Assembly: GCF_023715105.1 (NCBI RefSeq)
Contig: NZ_JAMBNO010000005.1
Location: 151,830 to 215,829, forward strand
Length of the DNA stretch: 64,000 bases
Source of the DNA: Hydrogenophaga intermedia
GTDB taxonomy: Bacteria; Pseudomonadota; Gammaproteobacteria; Burkholderiales; Burkholderiaceae_C
Reading direction: 5' to 3'
This document shows, piece after piece, positions 9,642 through 18,578 of the stretch. The notes beneath the pieces were generated by a model. It had not been told where the DNA came from. It made no database searches and saw only the letters and a program-made list of their open reading frames with translations. Both the position numbers and the translations under genes were made by a program. Numbering within the stretch: the first letter of the stretch is position 1; each line of letters starts with the position of its first letter.

Positions 9642-10784
9642 TCAGCCCTCCTGGGATTCGTTGGCGTCCTGGGAGCCGCTGCCACGGGCCTTGCGGTTGG
9701 CCGCCACAATCTTGCGCAAGGTGCCGAGGATGGCAAGGCTCACCCGTTCCTGGCGCAACACACTGCGCTCGATGCGCAGCAGGCGCGCGCTGAGATGCTC
9801 CGCCGTCACCTCGTTGAGGTGCTCGCTCATGCTGTCGATGACGCCCGGGTCGATGTCGAGTTCGAGAGGAAGGACTTCATCCGTCAGCGTGGGCAGTTGC
9901 GTGCGCGCAGCCGGCTTGCTGAGACCGTTCCAGCGCCGTTCTTCGGTGTTCTCGATCACCGCGTTGCCGGAGCCGCTTTCGGCGCTGAACTCGGCCACCA
10001 CCTCTTGCAGGGCCGCTGCGTCGAGCCGGGTGGTTTCAGAAAGAAAGCCTTGCAGCAACAACCGGTCCATCAGGAGGTTGATGCGACGCGGAATACCCCC
10101 GGATTCGTGGTGCAGCAAGGGGTAGATCGCGGGATCGATGACGGGCTTGTCGGTGGCGCCGGCGCACTTGAGACGATGCTCGACATAGCCCCGCGTGTCC
10201 TCCTCGTCGAGCGGCCCCAGGTGGCAGCGGGCGGTGACGCGCTGGCGCAGTTGCAGCATGCGCGGGCCTTGAAGGATGTCGCGGAATTCGGGTTGGCCGA
10301 TCAGGAAGGTCTGCAGCAGGGCCTGATCGCCGAACTGAAAGTTCGAGAGCATGCGCAGTTCTTCCACGGCCTGCGGCTGCAGGTTCTGCGCCTCGTCGAC
10401 GATGAGCAGGCAGCGTTTGCCTTGCGAGACCTGTGTGATGAAGAAGGCCTCAAGCGCCATGAGCAGATCGGCCTTGCCATGGCTCTTGACCGTGACGCCA
10501 AACGCGGCACACACCAGCTTGAGCGCGTCTTCGGCTCCCAGCTGCGTGCTGACGAGCTGGGCGGCCACCACGGTACCGTTTTCGAGGCTGTCGAGCAGAT
10601 CGCGCACGATGGTCGTCTTGCCGGCGCCCACCTCGCCCGTGATGACGATGAAACCCTCACCGCGCATGACCCCGTAGACCAGATAAGAGCGCGCGCGGCG
10701 GTGCGGCTTGCCGCTGAAGTAGAACCGCGGATCGGGGTTGAGCTGGAACGGCTTGCTGCTCAGGCCGTAGAAGGCTTCATACAT
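9642..10784 (-). CDS. XrtA-associated AAA ATPase (ExeA/GspA-like)
   Basis: A 380-residue AAA ATPase of the PEP-CTERM-locus subfamily related to ExeA/GspA. It begins MYEAFYGLSSKPF; Walker A GEVGAGKT is at residues 50-57 and Walker B LLIVDEAQNL at about 127-136. The C-terminal about 100 residues are charged and lack a clear membrane span. It may power or regulate assembly of the export complex. A clear relative, gspA, lies at 28412-30184, so the window holds two members of this ATPase family in different operons. Confidence 0.92.
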   Translation of the reverse strand: MYEAFYGLSSKPFQLNPDPRFYFSGKPHRRARSYLVYGVMRGEGFIVITGEVGAGKTTIVRDLLDSLENGTVVAAQLVSTQLGAEDALKLVCAAFGVTVKSHGKADLLMALEAFFITQVSQGKRCLLIVDEAQNLQPQAVEELRMLSNFQFGDQALLQTFLIGQPEFRDILQGPRMLQLRQRVTARCHLGPLDEEDTRGYVEHRLKCAGATDKPVIDPAIYPLLHHESGGIPRRINLLMDRLLLQGFLSETTRLDAAALQEVVAEFSAESGSGNAVIENTEERRWNGLSKPAARTQLPTLTDEVLPLELDIDPGVIDSMSEHLNEVTAEHLSARLLRIERSVLRQERVSLAILGTLRKIVAANRKARGSGSQDANESQEG

Positions 10785-10787
10785 GGG

Positions 10788-12356
10788 TCAGAACCGGTGC
10801 GTGATGGCAGCGGCGATGGAGGTGTCGCGGTAGCGGGACTGACCACCGTCAGAAACGGAACGGCGAAATTGCAGGGAGGCCGCCGTGCGTTCGGCCAGGC
10901 GCGTGGCCAGGCCCACCGTGAAGGCCGTGACGCGGGTGTCAAAGCCCACCAGGTTCGTGGTGGTGCGTTCGCGAGAGAGGCTGGCGTTCAGCGCGGTCAG
11001 TGGCGTGAGGCGGTGGCCAGCGCTCAGGCTCCAGCCTTGCCGGGCGATGTTGCTGAACTGGTCGAAATCATCGCCCAGGCCCTGCACCGCACTCAGACGT
11101 TCGCTGTTGCTGCGCGAAAACGCCAGCGTGATGACGCTGCGGCGGCCGACGAGCGCCACGGAGGCCTGTTGGCGCCGATCCAGCGTCGCCGAAGACACCT
11201 GGTAGTTGCGGAGCAACTGGCTGTCGGCGGGCAAGCCCAGGCGCTGCAGTTCGGCCTGCACCAGTTGAGCGCGGCGGATCGGGTCGGGCTCCAGGCTGCT
11301 GTAGAGGGAATCCAGCAGGTCGTAGACCGAGCCGAGCGACACCGCTCCCTCGGCGATACCGCTGTTGCTCTGCCCCCGCGAGTCGGTGTAACGCCAGACG
11401 GTGCGTGCGCCGCGGTGTTCCAGCAGTACGTTGTGGCCGGTGCCGAAGTAGCGGTCCTGCACCTCCACGAGCGCGCGGCTGCGGGTCGAAGGTTGCCAAT
11501 CCACCGCAATGGCGTTATTGCCGTAAGACTCGGGTTCGAGGGTGATGATGTCGTTGCGCTCGCGCCCGGCGCTGAGCGTGATGCGCCAGCGGGGATCGGG
11601 CACGATGATCAGGCCGGCCTGCACGGAATCGCTGCGCGTGTCGCGCCCGAGGTCGTAGTCCACGTCCTGCGACAGGGCGGAAGCTGTCCAGCCGAGCAAA
11701 TCGCGGCTGCCGATGCTGGACAAGCTGGCGGAGAGCGTTTGCGCCGTGAGATCGGCACGGTCGGCCGCTTCCGAGTTCGAGCTTTGCAGCGCGTAGCGGA
11801 ACTCGCTGTCGACCGAGCCCCCCAGCCGGCTGCGCCAGTAGGGCGAAAAACGCAGACTGGTGTTGCTCGAACGGTTGGCGTCGCTGAGGCTGCCGCTGGA
11901 CGGGGCGCCCAGTGCCGAGCGCAGTTCATCGTCGATGCTGCCGGCCAGGTCCACGAACAGGCGCTGGTCCCAGGCGTTGACGGTCGCCTGCGCATTGAGC
12001 CGGTGGCGCAGGTCGTCGTCGGACGTGCCTTGCAGGTAGGTCAACGCGCGCAGGTTGTAGTCGAGGTAGCCGCGCACACGGGGCGTGTTGGCCACCACGC
12101 GCACGCCCGGGCTGATTTCGAGCGTCTGCTCGTCGCGCGTGTTGCCCGAACTCAGCCCGCCGTTGGACGACACCGTGGCACCCGCGCTGATGCTGGGTTC
12201 GACCCAGACGCTGGGGGACCGGGCGGCGCCTTCTTCGGCCGCGGGGGCCTGCGCACGCGCAGCCTGCAGCGCGACGCTGGCCGTCAGCGCACAGCCCACC
12301 AACAGCGCCACGGGCCGCACCCGGGGAATGGACACCAGGGGCACGCGGATCTTCAC
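10788..12356 (-). CDS. XrtA-associated outer-membrane beta-barrel protein
   Basis: About 522 residues with a signal peptide (VRPVALLVGCALTASVALQA ending near ARA) followed by a long beta-rich region of alternating hydrophobic and polar residues ending in ITHRF, a C-terminal aromatic typical of outer-membrane barrels. It matches the PEP-CTERM system-associated outer membrane protein family, whose function is unknown but may be secretion of the polymer. The GTG at 12356 is preferred because AAGGA sits 7 bases upstream; an in-frame GTG at 12374 has no ribosome-binding site. The gene lies between the kinase and ATPase genes, 3-24 bases from each. Confidence 0.85.
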   Translation of the reverse strand: MKIRVPLVSIPRVRPVALLVGCALTASVALQAARAQAPAAEEGAARSPSVWVEPSISAGATVSSNGGLSSGNTRDEQTLEISPGVRVVANTPRVRGYLDYNLRALTYLQGTSDDDLRHRLNAQATVNAWDQRLFVDLAGSIDDELRSALGAPSSGSLSDANRSSNTSLRFSPYWRSRLGGSVDSEFRYALQSSNSEAADRADLTAQTLSASLSSIGSRDLLGWTASALSQDVDYDLGRDTRSDSVQAGLIIVPDPRWRITLSAGRERNDIITLEPESYGNNAIAVDWQPSTRSRALVEVQDRYFGTGHNVLLEHRGARTVWRYTDSRGQSNSGIAEGAVSLGSVYDLLDSLYSSLEPDPIRRAQLVQAELQRLGLPADSQLLRNYQVSSATLDRRQQASVALVGRRSVITLAFSRSNSERLSAVQGLGDDFDQFSNIARQGWSLSAGHRLTPLTALNASLSRERTTTNLVGFDTRVTAFTVGLATRLAERTAASLQFRRSVSDGGQSRYRDTSIAAAITHRF

Positions 12357-12380
12357 GGGGTTGTCCTTGCGCACCGGGGG

Positions 12381-13319
12381 TCAGGCCGCCGCGGGCTGGG
12401 CAGCATCGGTGCCGTAACCGTAGCCATAGCCATATCCGTAGCCGTAAGAGTCTTGCCCGCCCCCGCGCACCTGGTTGAGCACCAGCAGCTTCACCGGGCA
12501 TTGCTCGATCGTTGCCAGCGCATGACGCAGATCCGCCTGGAGCGTGCGTTCGGCCTGCACCACCATGACGATCTGCCCCATGTGGGTGGCAAGCACGCGC
12601 GCTTCGGTGGTGGCCAGCAAGGGCGGCGAATCGAAAATGATGATGCGGTCGGGGTAGCGGCGCCCCATTTCCTCCACCAGAGCGGTCATGCCGTCGCTGG
12701 CCAGCAGTTCGGTGGCGCGCGCGTGGGGCGTACCACTGAGCAGCAGGCTCAGCTTGTCGATGTTCGTGCGCAGCAGGACGTCCGCCATCGGCAGATCGGG
12801 CTTGACGAGCAGGTCCATCAGGCCGGGGCCGGCCGGCAGATCAAGCACCCGCCGCAGGCTCGGCCGCGCGACGTCGGCGTCGACCAGCAAGACGTGGAAA
12901 TCGAGCTCGGTGGCCAGGCTCATGGCCAGGTTGAGCGCCGTGAAGCTTTTGCCCTCGCCGGGCAAGGCGCTGGTCACCATGATGAGGTTGCCGTTGCGCA
13001 CGGCCACGGCGCCTTTGCCTGCTGCATTCGCGAGCAGGGGCCGCTTGATGACGCGGAACTGGTCGGCCACCGTCGAGCGCGGGGCGTTGGGCGTCACGTA
13101 TCCGGCCGCCATCAGGCGGTCAAGATCGAGATGCACGGCACGCGACACCGGTTGCTGGGCAGCCGGCGCCTCAGGGCGCACGGGGGCCCCGCTGCTGGCC
13201 GCCGCAGGCCCCCGGGACGGCGGCGTCGGCGTTGGTTGCACCGGGGGGGAATTCAGTTCGACACCGGCCTTGCGGAGCTGCTCCAGGCGCTGTGCGGCTT
13301 TTTCAATCAGACTGGACAT
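12381..13319 (-). CDS. XrtA-associated tyrosine autokinase (BY-kinase, CpsD-like)
   Basis: A 312-residue cytoplasmic BY-kinase that works with the chain-length protein encoded just upstream (24-base gap) to control polymer length. Walker A ALPGEGKS is at about 118-125, the Walker A'/B region LLVDADVARPSL at about 144-155, and IIIFDSPP at about 236-243. The C-terminus carries six consecutive Tyr-Gly pairs (about 292-303), the autophosphorylation cluster. The low-complexity proline-rich stretch at 25-55 is a linker. As in other split systems, the transmembrane activator is the separate Wzz-like protein. Confidence 0.93.
   Translation of the reverse strand: MSSLIEKAAQRLEQLRKAGVELNSPPVQPTPTPPSRGPAAASSGAPVRPEAPAAQQPVSRAVHLDLDRLMAAGYVTPNAPRSTVADQFRVIKRPLLANAAGKGAVAVRNGNLIMVTSALPGEGKSFTALNLAMSLATELDFHVLLVDADVARPSLRRVLDLPAGPGLMDLLVKPDLPMADVLLRTNIDKLSLLLSGTPHARATELLASDGMTALVEEMGRRYPDRIIIFDSPPLLATTEARVLATHMGQIVMVVQAERTLQADLRHALATIEQCPVKLLVLNQVRGGGQDSYGYGYGYGYGYGTDAAQPAAA
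12411..12446 (-). repeat. Six-fold Tyr-Gly codon repeat in the kinase tail
   Basis: Thirty-six bases encode six Tyr-Gly pairs. Tyrosine codons alternate between TAC and TAT, and glycine codons between GGC, GGA and GGT. The third-base variation argues for selection on the peptide rather than recent slippage, although a 6-base repeat could still vary in copy number between strains. Confidence 0.8.
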
Positions 13320-13343
13320 GTCGGCCTCATGGTCTCGTCGGCT

Positions 13344-14903
13344 TCACAGTCCGAGCGTTGGCTGGTAGGTGAGCAGCACCATGCCCGCCGCGAACAGCAC
13401 CAGCAGCGCCACCAGCGCGAGCAGGAAGCGACGCAGGCTGCGCCGTTCACGCTGACGCACGGTCTCGCTGCGCACCAGGCCCACGACCCCCAGCAAGGGC
13501 AGATCAACCGCATGGCGTAGCGACGAGCCGTCGAAGAACACCGGGCGCACCTGGCTCATGAGAAAGGCCACGCCACCCCCGGCACCGAGCGCGAGCAGCA
13601 AGGCCACCGGCAGCAAGAGCACGCGGTTGGGCGCGACCGGCTTGTCGTTGGCGCGCGGCGGGTCGATGACACGAAAATCGGCCAGACGCGAGGTGGAGCC
13701 CAGCTCGCCACTGATCGTGATGGACTCGCGACGTGCCACCAGGTCTTCGTAGTTCTTGCGGTGGACCTCGTAGTCGCGGTTGAGCTGGGCCTGCTCGGCC
13801 TCGATCTGAGGCGCGGCCGTCATGAGTTGGCGGGCGCGGGCGACCCGGGCCTCGTACTCCGCCACGCGCGAACGCAGCGAAGCGGCCTGCACCTCGGCGG
13901 CGGACTGAATGCGCGAGAGTTCGACCAGCGCGGGATTGCCTTCGATCACTGGTCGGCCGGGATTGGCCGCCGCAGCGCGCTGCAACTCGGCGATCTCGCG
14001 CTTCTTCTGAGCCTCCAGCTCACCGATGAGCTTGCGCGTGTTGATGACGTCCGGGTGTTGCTCGGTGTAGCGTTGCAGCAAGGCGTCGAGGTTGCGCTTG
14101 AGGGCGTCCAGGCGCGCGTCGAGTTCGGGTGTGGCAAAACCCACCGGGCCGGACGAGCCCGCCTGCATGGAAGAACGCGCCGCCTCAAGCTGACGCCGGG
14201 CCGCTTCGCGAGCGCTTTCGGCCTCGCGCAATTCCAGGCGGGCCTGGCTGAGCGTGTTGTTGAGCTCGCCCAGGCGCGTGGCCATGTCGCCCCCGCCCTG
14301 GGACTGCAGCTCAAGGTTGCGCAGGCGGAAATCCTTCAGCCGCGTTTCGGCCTCGGTGAGCTTGGCCTCGTAGTTCTTGATCTGCTCTTCGATGAAGCGG
14401 CGGGCGGATTCGGAGTCCGTGCGACTGTCACCGAGGCTGCTCTCGACAAAGATGGTCATGAGCGCCTGCACCACCCGCAGCGCCTGATCGGGGCTGTCGC
14501 CGCGGTAAGAGAGCGTGTACAGGTTGTCGCGACCGGTAGAGCGGATGGCCAGTGCCTGGGTGACGTTGACGATCAGGCGCTCGCGCTCTGCCTTGTCGCG
14601 GGTGCCCAGGTCGAGATCGGCCATGCGCACCAGCCGCTCCACGGTCGGCCGGCTGATGAGGGTGCGGCTGAGCATGGCCACCTGCTGGTCCACGTTGGGC
14701 TGCACGGCAAGGCCCGACATGAGCGGTCGCAGGATGCTTTGCGTGTCGACGTAAACGCGCGCGGATGCCTCGTAGTGGTTGGGCATCAGCATCACCCCGA
14801 CGGCGCCTGCAATGGCCACCAGCCACGCCACGAACACGCCGAGGCGGCGGTACTTCCACATGCCCCGCAGGGTCGTGGTGATCTGGTTGATGAGTTCTTG
14901 CAT
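13344..14903 (-). CDS. Chain-length determinant protein, XrtA locus (Wzz/GNVR type)
   Basis: A 519-residue polysaccharide co-polymerase of the inner membrane. An N-terminal Wzz domain with a membrane segment (about 22-40) is followed by a long periplasmic coiled coil (about 165-330, rich in E, R, L and A). A second span is near 425-448 (RVLLLPVALLLALGAGGG) and a third hydrophobic segment near 490-512. The third segment is a subfamily trait. It starts directly after the 32-codon ORF. Predicted partner of the tyrosine autokinase encoded next and of the outer-membrane export lipoprotein. Confidence 0.92.
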   Translation of the reverse strand: MQELINQITTTLRGMWKYRRLGVFVAWLVAIAGAVGVMLMPNHYEASARVYVDTQSILRPLMSGLAVQPNVDQQVAMLSRTLISRPTVERLVRMADLDLGTRDKAERERLIVNVTQALAIRSTGRDNLYTLSYRGDSPDQALRVVQALMTIFVESSLGDSRTDSESARRFIEEQIKNYEAKLTEAETRLKDFRLRNLELQSQGGGDMATRLGELNNTLSQARLELREAESAREAARRQLEAARSSMQAGSSGPVGFATPELDARLDALKRNLDALLQRYTEQHPDVINTRKLIGELEAQKKREIAELQRAAAANPGRPVIEGNPALVELSRIQSAAEVQAASLRSRVAEYEARVARARQLMTAAPQIEAEQAQLNRDYEVHRKNYEDLVARRESITISGELGSTSRLADFRVIDPPRANDKPVAPNRVLLLPVALLLALGAGGGVAFLMSQVRPVFFDGSSLRHAVDLPLLGVVGLVRSETVRQRERRSLRRFLLALVALLVLFAAGMVLLTYQPTLGL

Positions 14904-15002
14904 TCAGGCGCGGGTGAAAGGCTGCGGCCAGCGGCGGCTGTAGACCGTGCGGGCCGGCTCGGGCTGCACGGCAAGCCAGCGCGGCAAGGCCGCGATGGGC
15001 AT
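14904..15002 (-). CDS. Possible 32-residue bridging ORF between export and chain-length genes
   Basis: An ATG at 15002 overlaps the export gene stop as ATGA, and the TGA at 14906-14904 is immediately followed by the ATG (14903) of the chain-length gene. The ORF therefore fills the 97-base gap with no spare bases. The product, MPIAALPRWL...PQPFTRA, is basic, has no membrane segment and resembles nothing I recognise. It may be a real peptide, a coupling leader that passes ribosomes from one gene to the next, or chance. No clear ribosome-binding site of its own is visible. Confidence 0.35.
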   Translation of the reverse strand: MPIAALPRWLAVQPEPARTVYSRRWPQPFTRA

Positions 15003-15637
15003 CAGAACCAACCCTGGGGAATGATCAGGATGTCGCCCGGCAGCATGTCGACGTTGGCCGAGATGTCGCCGCGGTTGACGAGGTCGTCCAGGCGAACGCC
15101 GTAGTGCTTGTTGCCCTCGGCAGCGCGCACCAGGGTGGCCTTGTTGCCGTCGGCAAAGTCGGTCAGGCCGCCCACGGCAATCATCACGTCCAGCACGGTC
15201 ATGTTCTGCTTGTAGGGCAGGAACTGCGGCCGGGCCGCAGCGCCGACCACGCGGATCTGCTCGCTGTAGGGGCCGACGAAGCTCGTGACGACCACCGTGA
15301 CCACCGGATCACGCACGTACTTGCCCAGCAGCTTTTCGACGTCGCGGGCGATCTGCTGCGAGGTCTTGCCCTGCGCGACCAGCTCGTCCACCAGCGGTGC
15401 GGACAGCTTGCCGTCGGGTCGCACCGGCACCACGGAAGACAACTCGGGGTTGCGCCAGACGGTGATCTGCAGCGTATCGCCAGGGCCCACGCGGTACTCG
15501 TAATCCGATTTCGCCGCACTGGCGGGTGCTGGCGGCAGCGAAGCGGTGCTGGCGCAACCCGCCAACCCCAGCACCAGAGCACCCAGGCCCAGGACCGCTG
15601 CCAACGGACGGATGAATGCGGACGTATGTGTTTGCAT
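15002..15637 (-). CDS. Exopolysaccharide export lipoprotein, XrtA locus (Wza-like)
   Basis: A 211-residue outer-membrane polysaccharide export protein and the first gene of the operon. It has a lipoprotein signal peptide with lipobox LAGC (Cys28), then a Poly_export domain beginning YEYRVGPGDTLQITVW (about 47-62), and SLBB-like sequence to the end. It lacks the long C-terminal helix region of Escherichia coli Wza, as is usual for this subfamily. The ATG at 15637 follows GGGGGTGA at 6 bases spacing and is preferred over an in-frame TTG at 15652. Confidence 0.92.
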   Translation of the reverse strand: MQTHTSAFIRPLAAVLGLGALVLGLAGCASTASLPPAPASAAKSDYEYRVGPGDTLQITVWRNPELSSVVPVRPDGKLSAPLVDELVAQGKTSQQIARDVEKLLGKYVRDPVVTVVVTSFVGPYSEQIRVVGAAARPQFLPYKQNMTVLDVMIAVGGLTDFADGNKATLVRAAEGNKHYGVRLDDLVNRGDISANVDMLPGDILIIPQGWF

Positions 15638-15665
15638 GCTCGTCACCCCCAACCAGAGGCCAAAT

Positions 15666-15697
15666 GTTAATAAAAGTTAACAGTCAAAATGACTATA
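15666..15697 (-). promoter_or_regulatory. Putative control region of the exopolysaccharide operon
   Basis: This AT-rich patch 29-60 bases upstream of the export gene contains two adjacent inverted repeats: GTTAA-N6-TTAAC (15666-15681) and AGTCA-TTT-TGACT (15682-15694, minus reading). A possible minus-strand -10 hexamer TATAGT lies at 15697-15692. No good -35 and no sigma-54 motif were found here. The paired dyads could bind a regulator. The 233-base gap up to the divergent aminotransferase gene (15638-15870) holds no other recognised feature. Confidence 0.35.
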
Positions 15698-15870
15698 CCC
15701 CAAGGCGTAGACCTCCACCACCGCGGATGGGGCAATGACGTCGCTCATCGGTGGGAGGGTCATGCAGTAGTTCACACCCGGGCCAGCGCCATGGCGCCAC
15801 CAGCCGGGCCAGACGACTGGCAGCAGCCGCATAGAATTCCGGATTGCCCTCCCACCAACACCTCCATCCC

Positions 15871-17067
15871 ATGTCTCTTTTCTCCACCGTCGAAATGGCC
15901 CCGCGCGACCCGATCCTGGGTCTGAACGAGCAGTTTGCTGCCGACACCAACCCCAGCAAGGTCAACCTGGGCGTGGGTGTGTATTTCGACGAGAACGGCA
16001 AGCTGCCGCTCCTGCAGTGCGTGCAGGCGGCCGAGAAGGCGATGATGGACAAGCCCGCAGCGCGCGGCTACCTGCCCATCGACGGCATCGCGGCCTATGA
16101 CAGCGCCGTCAAGGGCCTGGTGTTCGGCGCCGACAGCGAGCCGGTGAAGAGCGGCCGCGTGGCCACCGTGCAGGCCCTGGGCGGCACCGGCGGCTTGAAG
16201 ATTGGTGCCGATTTCCTCAAACGCCTGAACCCCGGCGCCAAGGTGCTGATCAGCGACCCGAGCTGGGAGAACCACCGCGCCCTGTTCACCAATGCGGGCT
16301 TCCAGGTCGACACCTACGCCTACTACGACGCGGCAAAACGCGGCGTGAACTTCGACGGCATGCTGGCCAGCCTGCGGGCGGCGGCGCCGGGCACCGTCGT
16401 CGTGCTGCACGCCTGCTGCCACAACCCCACCGGCTACGACATCACCCCCGCCCAATGGGACCAGGTGATCGCCGTGGTGAAGGAACGCGGCCTGACCGCC
16501 TTCCTCGACATGGCCTACCAGGGCTTCGGCCATGGCATCGCCGAGGACGGCGCTGTCATCGCCAAGTTCGTGGCCGCCGGCCTGCTGTTCCTGGTTTCCA
16601 CCTCGTTCTCCAAGAGTTTCAGCCTGTATGGCGAGCGCGTGGGCGCGCTGTCGGTGCTGTGCGCCGACAAGGCCGAAGCCGAGCGGGTGCTCTCGCAGCT
16701 CAAGATCGTCATCCGCACCAACTACTCCAACCCGCCCACGCACGGCGGCGCGGTGGTTGCGGCGGTGCTCAACAACCCCGAGTTGCGCGCGCTGTGGGAG
16801 AAAGAACTTGGTGAGATGCGCGTGCGCATCAAGGCCATGCGCCAGCAACTCGTTGACGGCCTCAAGGCCGCCGGCGTCAAGCAGGACATGGGCTTCATCA
16901 CCGAGCAGATCGGCATGTTCAGCTACTCCGGCCTCACCAAGGAACAGATGGTGCGCCTGCGCAGCGAGTTTGGCGTCTACGGCACCGACACCGGCCGCAT
17001 GTGCGTGGCCGCGCTCAACGGCAAGAACATCGGCCACGTCTGCAAGGCCATTGCCGCCGTGCTGTAA
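15871..17067 (+). CDS. Aromatic amino acid / aspartate aminotransferase (class I PLP)
   Basis: A 398-residue fold-type I aminotransferase, close to the TyrB/AspC group, that moves amino groups between aspartate or aromatic amino acids and 2-oxoglutarate. It begins MSLFSTVEMAPRDPILGLNE. Landmarks are HACCHNPTGYD (about 179-189), the PLP Lys248 in STSFSKSFSLYGERVG, and RTNYSNPPTHGG (about 285-296). An in-frame TTG lies at 15844, but the ATG at 15871 fits the family N-terminus. Sequence alone does not separate tyrB-like from aspC-like specificity. Confidence 0.93.
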   Translation: MSLFSTVEMAPRDPILGLNEQFAADTNPSKVNLGVGVYFDENGKLPLLQCVQAAEKAMMDKPAARGYLPIDGIAAYDSAVKGLVFGADSEPVKSGRVATVQALGGTGGLKIGADFLKRLNPGAKVLISDPSWENHRALFTNAGFQVDTYAYYDAAKRGVNFDGMLASLRAAAPGTVVVLHACCHNPTGYDITPAQWDQVIAVVKERGLTAFLDMAYQGFGHGIAEDGAVIAKFVAAGLLFLVSTSFSKSFSLYGERVGALSVLCADKAEAERVLSQLKIVIRTNYSNPPTHGGAVVAAVLNNPELRALWEKELGEMRVRIKAMRQQLVDGLKAAGVKQDMGFITEQIGMFSYSGLTKEQMVRLRSEFGVYGTDTGRMCVAALNGKNIGHVCKAIAAVL

Positions 17068-17130
17068 GCCGCGAACCGCGCGCACGGGGCGGCCCGCGCC
17101 GCTCCCATTCCCCCACATCAGGAGACACGC

Positions 17131-17652
17131 TTGAGCCAGGCCCTCATCGTCATCGACGTGCAGAACGACTACTTCGCAGGTGGCGCTTTTCCCCTGTGGA
17201 ATGCGGATGCCGCGCTGGACGCCACCGAGAAAGCCATCCGCGCGGCCTCGGCCAAGGGGATGGCGGTGGTTCTGGTGCAGCACGTGGCCAAGGCGCCTCC
17301 CGGCGCCGCGCCCTTCTTCAATGCCGACACCGAGGGCGTGAAGATCCACCCCCGGGTGCTGGCCGCTGCGCCGCAGGCACCCATCGTCGTCAAACACTAC
17401 CCCGACGCCTTCGAGGACACCACGCTGCACGAACTGCTGCAGGCCCGCAGCGTCGACGAACTGCTGGTCTGCGGCATGATGACCCAGCATTGCGTCACCT
17501 ACACCTCGCTGTCGCCCCGCGCCGGCAGCTACCGCAAGCTCACGGTGCTGCGCGACGCAGTCACCACGCTGAGCGAAACCGTCAACAAGCTGGCACTGGG
17601 TGGCCTGGGGCGCCGGGTGGGCATGGCCACGGTGGACGAAGCCCTGGCCTGA
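17131..17652 (+). CDS. Isochorismatase-fold cysteine hydrolase
   Basis: A 173-residue cytoplasmic hydrolase of the isochorismatase/nicotinamidase family. Predicted triad: Asp9 in VIDVQND, Lys88 in VVKHYPDAFEDTTL and Cys121 in MMTQHCVTY. It starts with TTG at 17131, supported by AGGAG 6 bases upstream. The substrate (nicotinamide-like amide, carbamoyl sarcosine or other) cannot be assigned. It lies 63 bases downstream of the aminotransferase in the same direction and converges on the extradiol dioxygenase gene 24 bases away. Confidence 0.88.
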   Translation: MSQALIVIDVQNDYFAGGAFPLWNADAALDATEKAIRAASAKGMAVVLVQHVAKAPPGAAPFFNADTEGVKIHPRVLAAAPQAPIVVKHYPDAFEDTTLHELLQARSVDELLVCGMMTQHCVTYTSLSPRAGSYRKLTVLRDAVTTLSETVNKLALGGLGRRVGMATVDEALA

Positions 17653-17676
17653 GCCGCGACGTCGCCGCGCGCAGCC

Positions 17677-18486
17677 TTACCCCCACACCACCGACCGCAT
17701 CGAGATCGATGCGGCCTGGAACCCCTCGTTGAAGAAGCGCACTGGCTCCGCCGTATCTGCTGCCCCGGCGGCGTAGAGCAGCGGCAGATAGTGCTCCCAG
17801 CTCGGGTGAGACAGCGTGGCCGCGTCACCCACCGAGCGGTAGTCGACCAGCGCATCGGTGTCCCCGCGGCCGATGGCCTGCGCGATGTGGGTGTCGAATG
17901 CCACAGCCCAGTCGTAGGCCTGGTCATCGGCCGCCTGGCGCTGCATGGTCCGCAGGTTGTGCACGATGTTGCCGCTGGCCACGATCAACACGCCTTGCGA
18001 ACGCCAGGCGCGCAGCTGGCGCCCGATGGCCAGGTGCTCACTGAGCGGGCGCCCATAGTCCATGCCGAGTTGCAGCACCGGGATGTCGGCCTCGGGAAAC
18101 ATCGGCTTGAGCACCGACCAGCTGCCATGGTCCAGACCCCATTCGCCCTCGTCGAGCCCGAGCGCACTGCCGTCGGGCTGGCGCACCGCAGCCGCCATCT
18201 CGCGTGCCAGGTCGGGTGCCCCGGACGCCGGGTATTGCTGGTCGAACAAGGCCTGGGGAAAGCCACCGAAATCGTGGATGGTGCGCGGCTGCGCCATGGC
18301 GGTGAGCCACCAGCCCCGCGTGAGCCAGTGGGCCGACACGCACAGGATGGCGCGGATGGGCTGGCCCCTGGTGCGCAGTTCGGCGCCCAGTTGCTGCCAG
18401 CTGCGGCGCCAGCGGTTGTCCTCGATGGCGTTCATGGGGCTGCCGTGGCCGACAAAGAGCACAGGCAGGCGATCGGTGGTGTTCAT
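17677..18486 (-). CDS. ygiD: DODA-type extradiol aromatic ring-opening dioxygenase (YgiD-like)
   Basis: A 269-residue class III (LigB-fold) extradiol dioxygenase, similar to 4,5-DOPA dioxygenase YgiD. Metal and active-site histidines are visible in [10 protein letters not shown] (His14), the IHDFGGFP region, [10 protein letters not shown] and SGNIVHNLR. The start [10 protein letters not shown] at 18486 matches the family; the frame stays open upstream without family sequence. The physiological substrate is probably a catechol such as DOPA or a related compound, but this is inference. Confidence 0.9.
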   Translation of the reverse strand: MNTTDRLPVLFVGHGSPMNAIEDNRWRRSWQQLGAELRTRGQPIRAILCVSAHWLTRGWWLTAMAQPRTIHDFGGFPQALFDQQYPASGAPDLAREMAAAVRQPDGSALGLDEGEWGLDHGSWSVLKPMFPEADIPVLQLGMDYGRPLSEHLAIGRQLRAWRSQGVLIVASGNIVHNLRTMQRQAADDQAYDWAVAFDTHIAQAIGRGDTDALVDYRSVGDAATLSHPSWEHYLPLLYAAGAADTAEPVRFFNEGFQAASISMRSVVWG

Positions 18487-18578
18487 GGACGGGATTTTCC
18501 TCCGCCGAGGTTCACAAAGGCGACAGATGCGGGCGATTCCTGCGTGTTCTTCCCCACTCGCGAACCGGCCCTTCCTGC

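Noticed and set aside
9126..13520. A very long plus-strand open frame (over 1,400 codons) opposite the exopolysaccharide genes
   Set aside because: It is antisense to several clearly coding genes, has no domain-like sequence, and such frames are expected in high-GC DNA with strong third-position bias. The same applies to long antisense frames over ygiQ, pccA/pccB and mcm.
15781..15870. Possible promoter TAGAAT before the aminotransferase gene
   Set aside because: No acceptable -35 hexamer at normal spacing and no other supporting signal.
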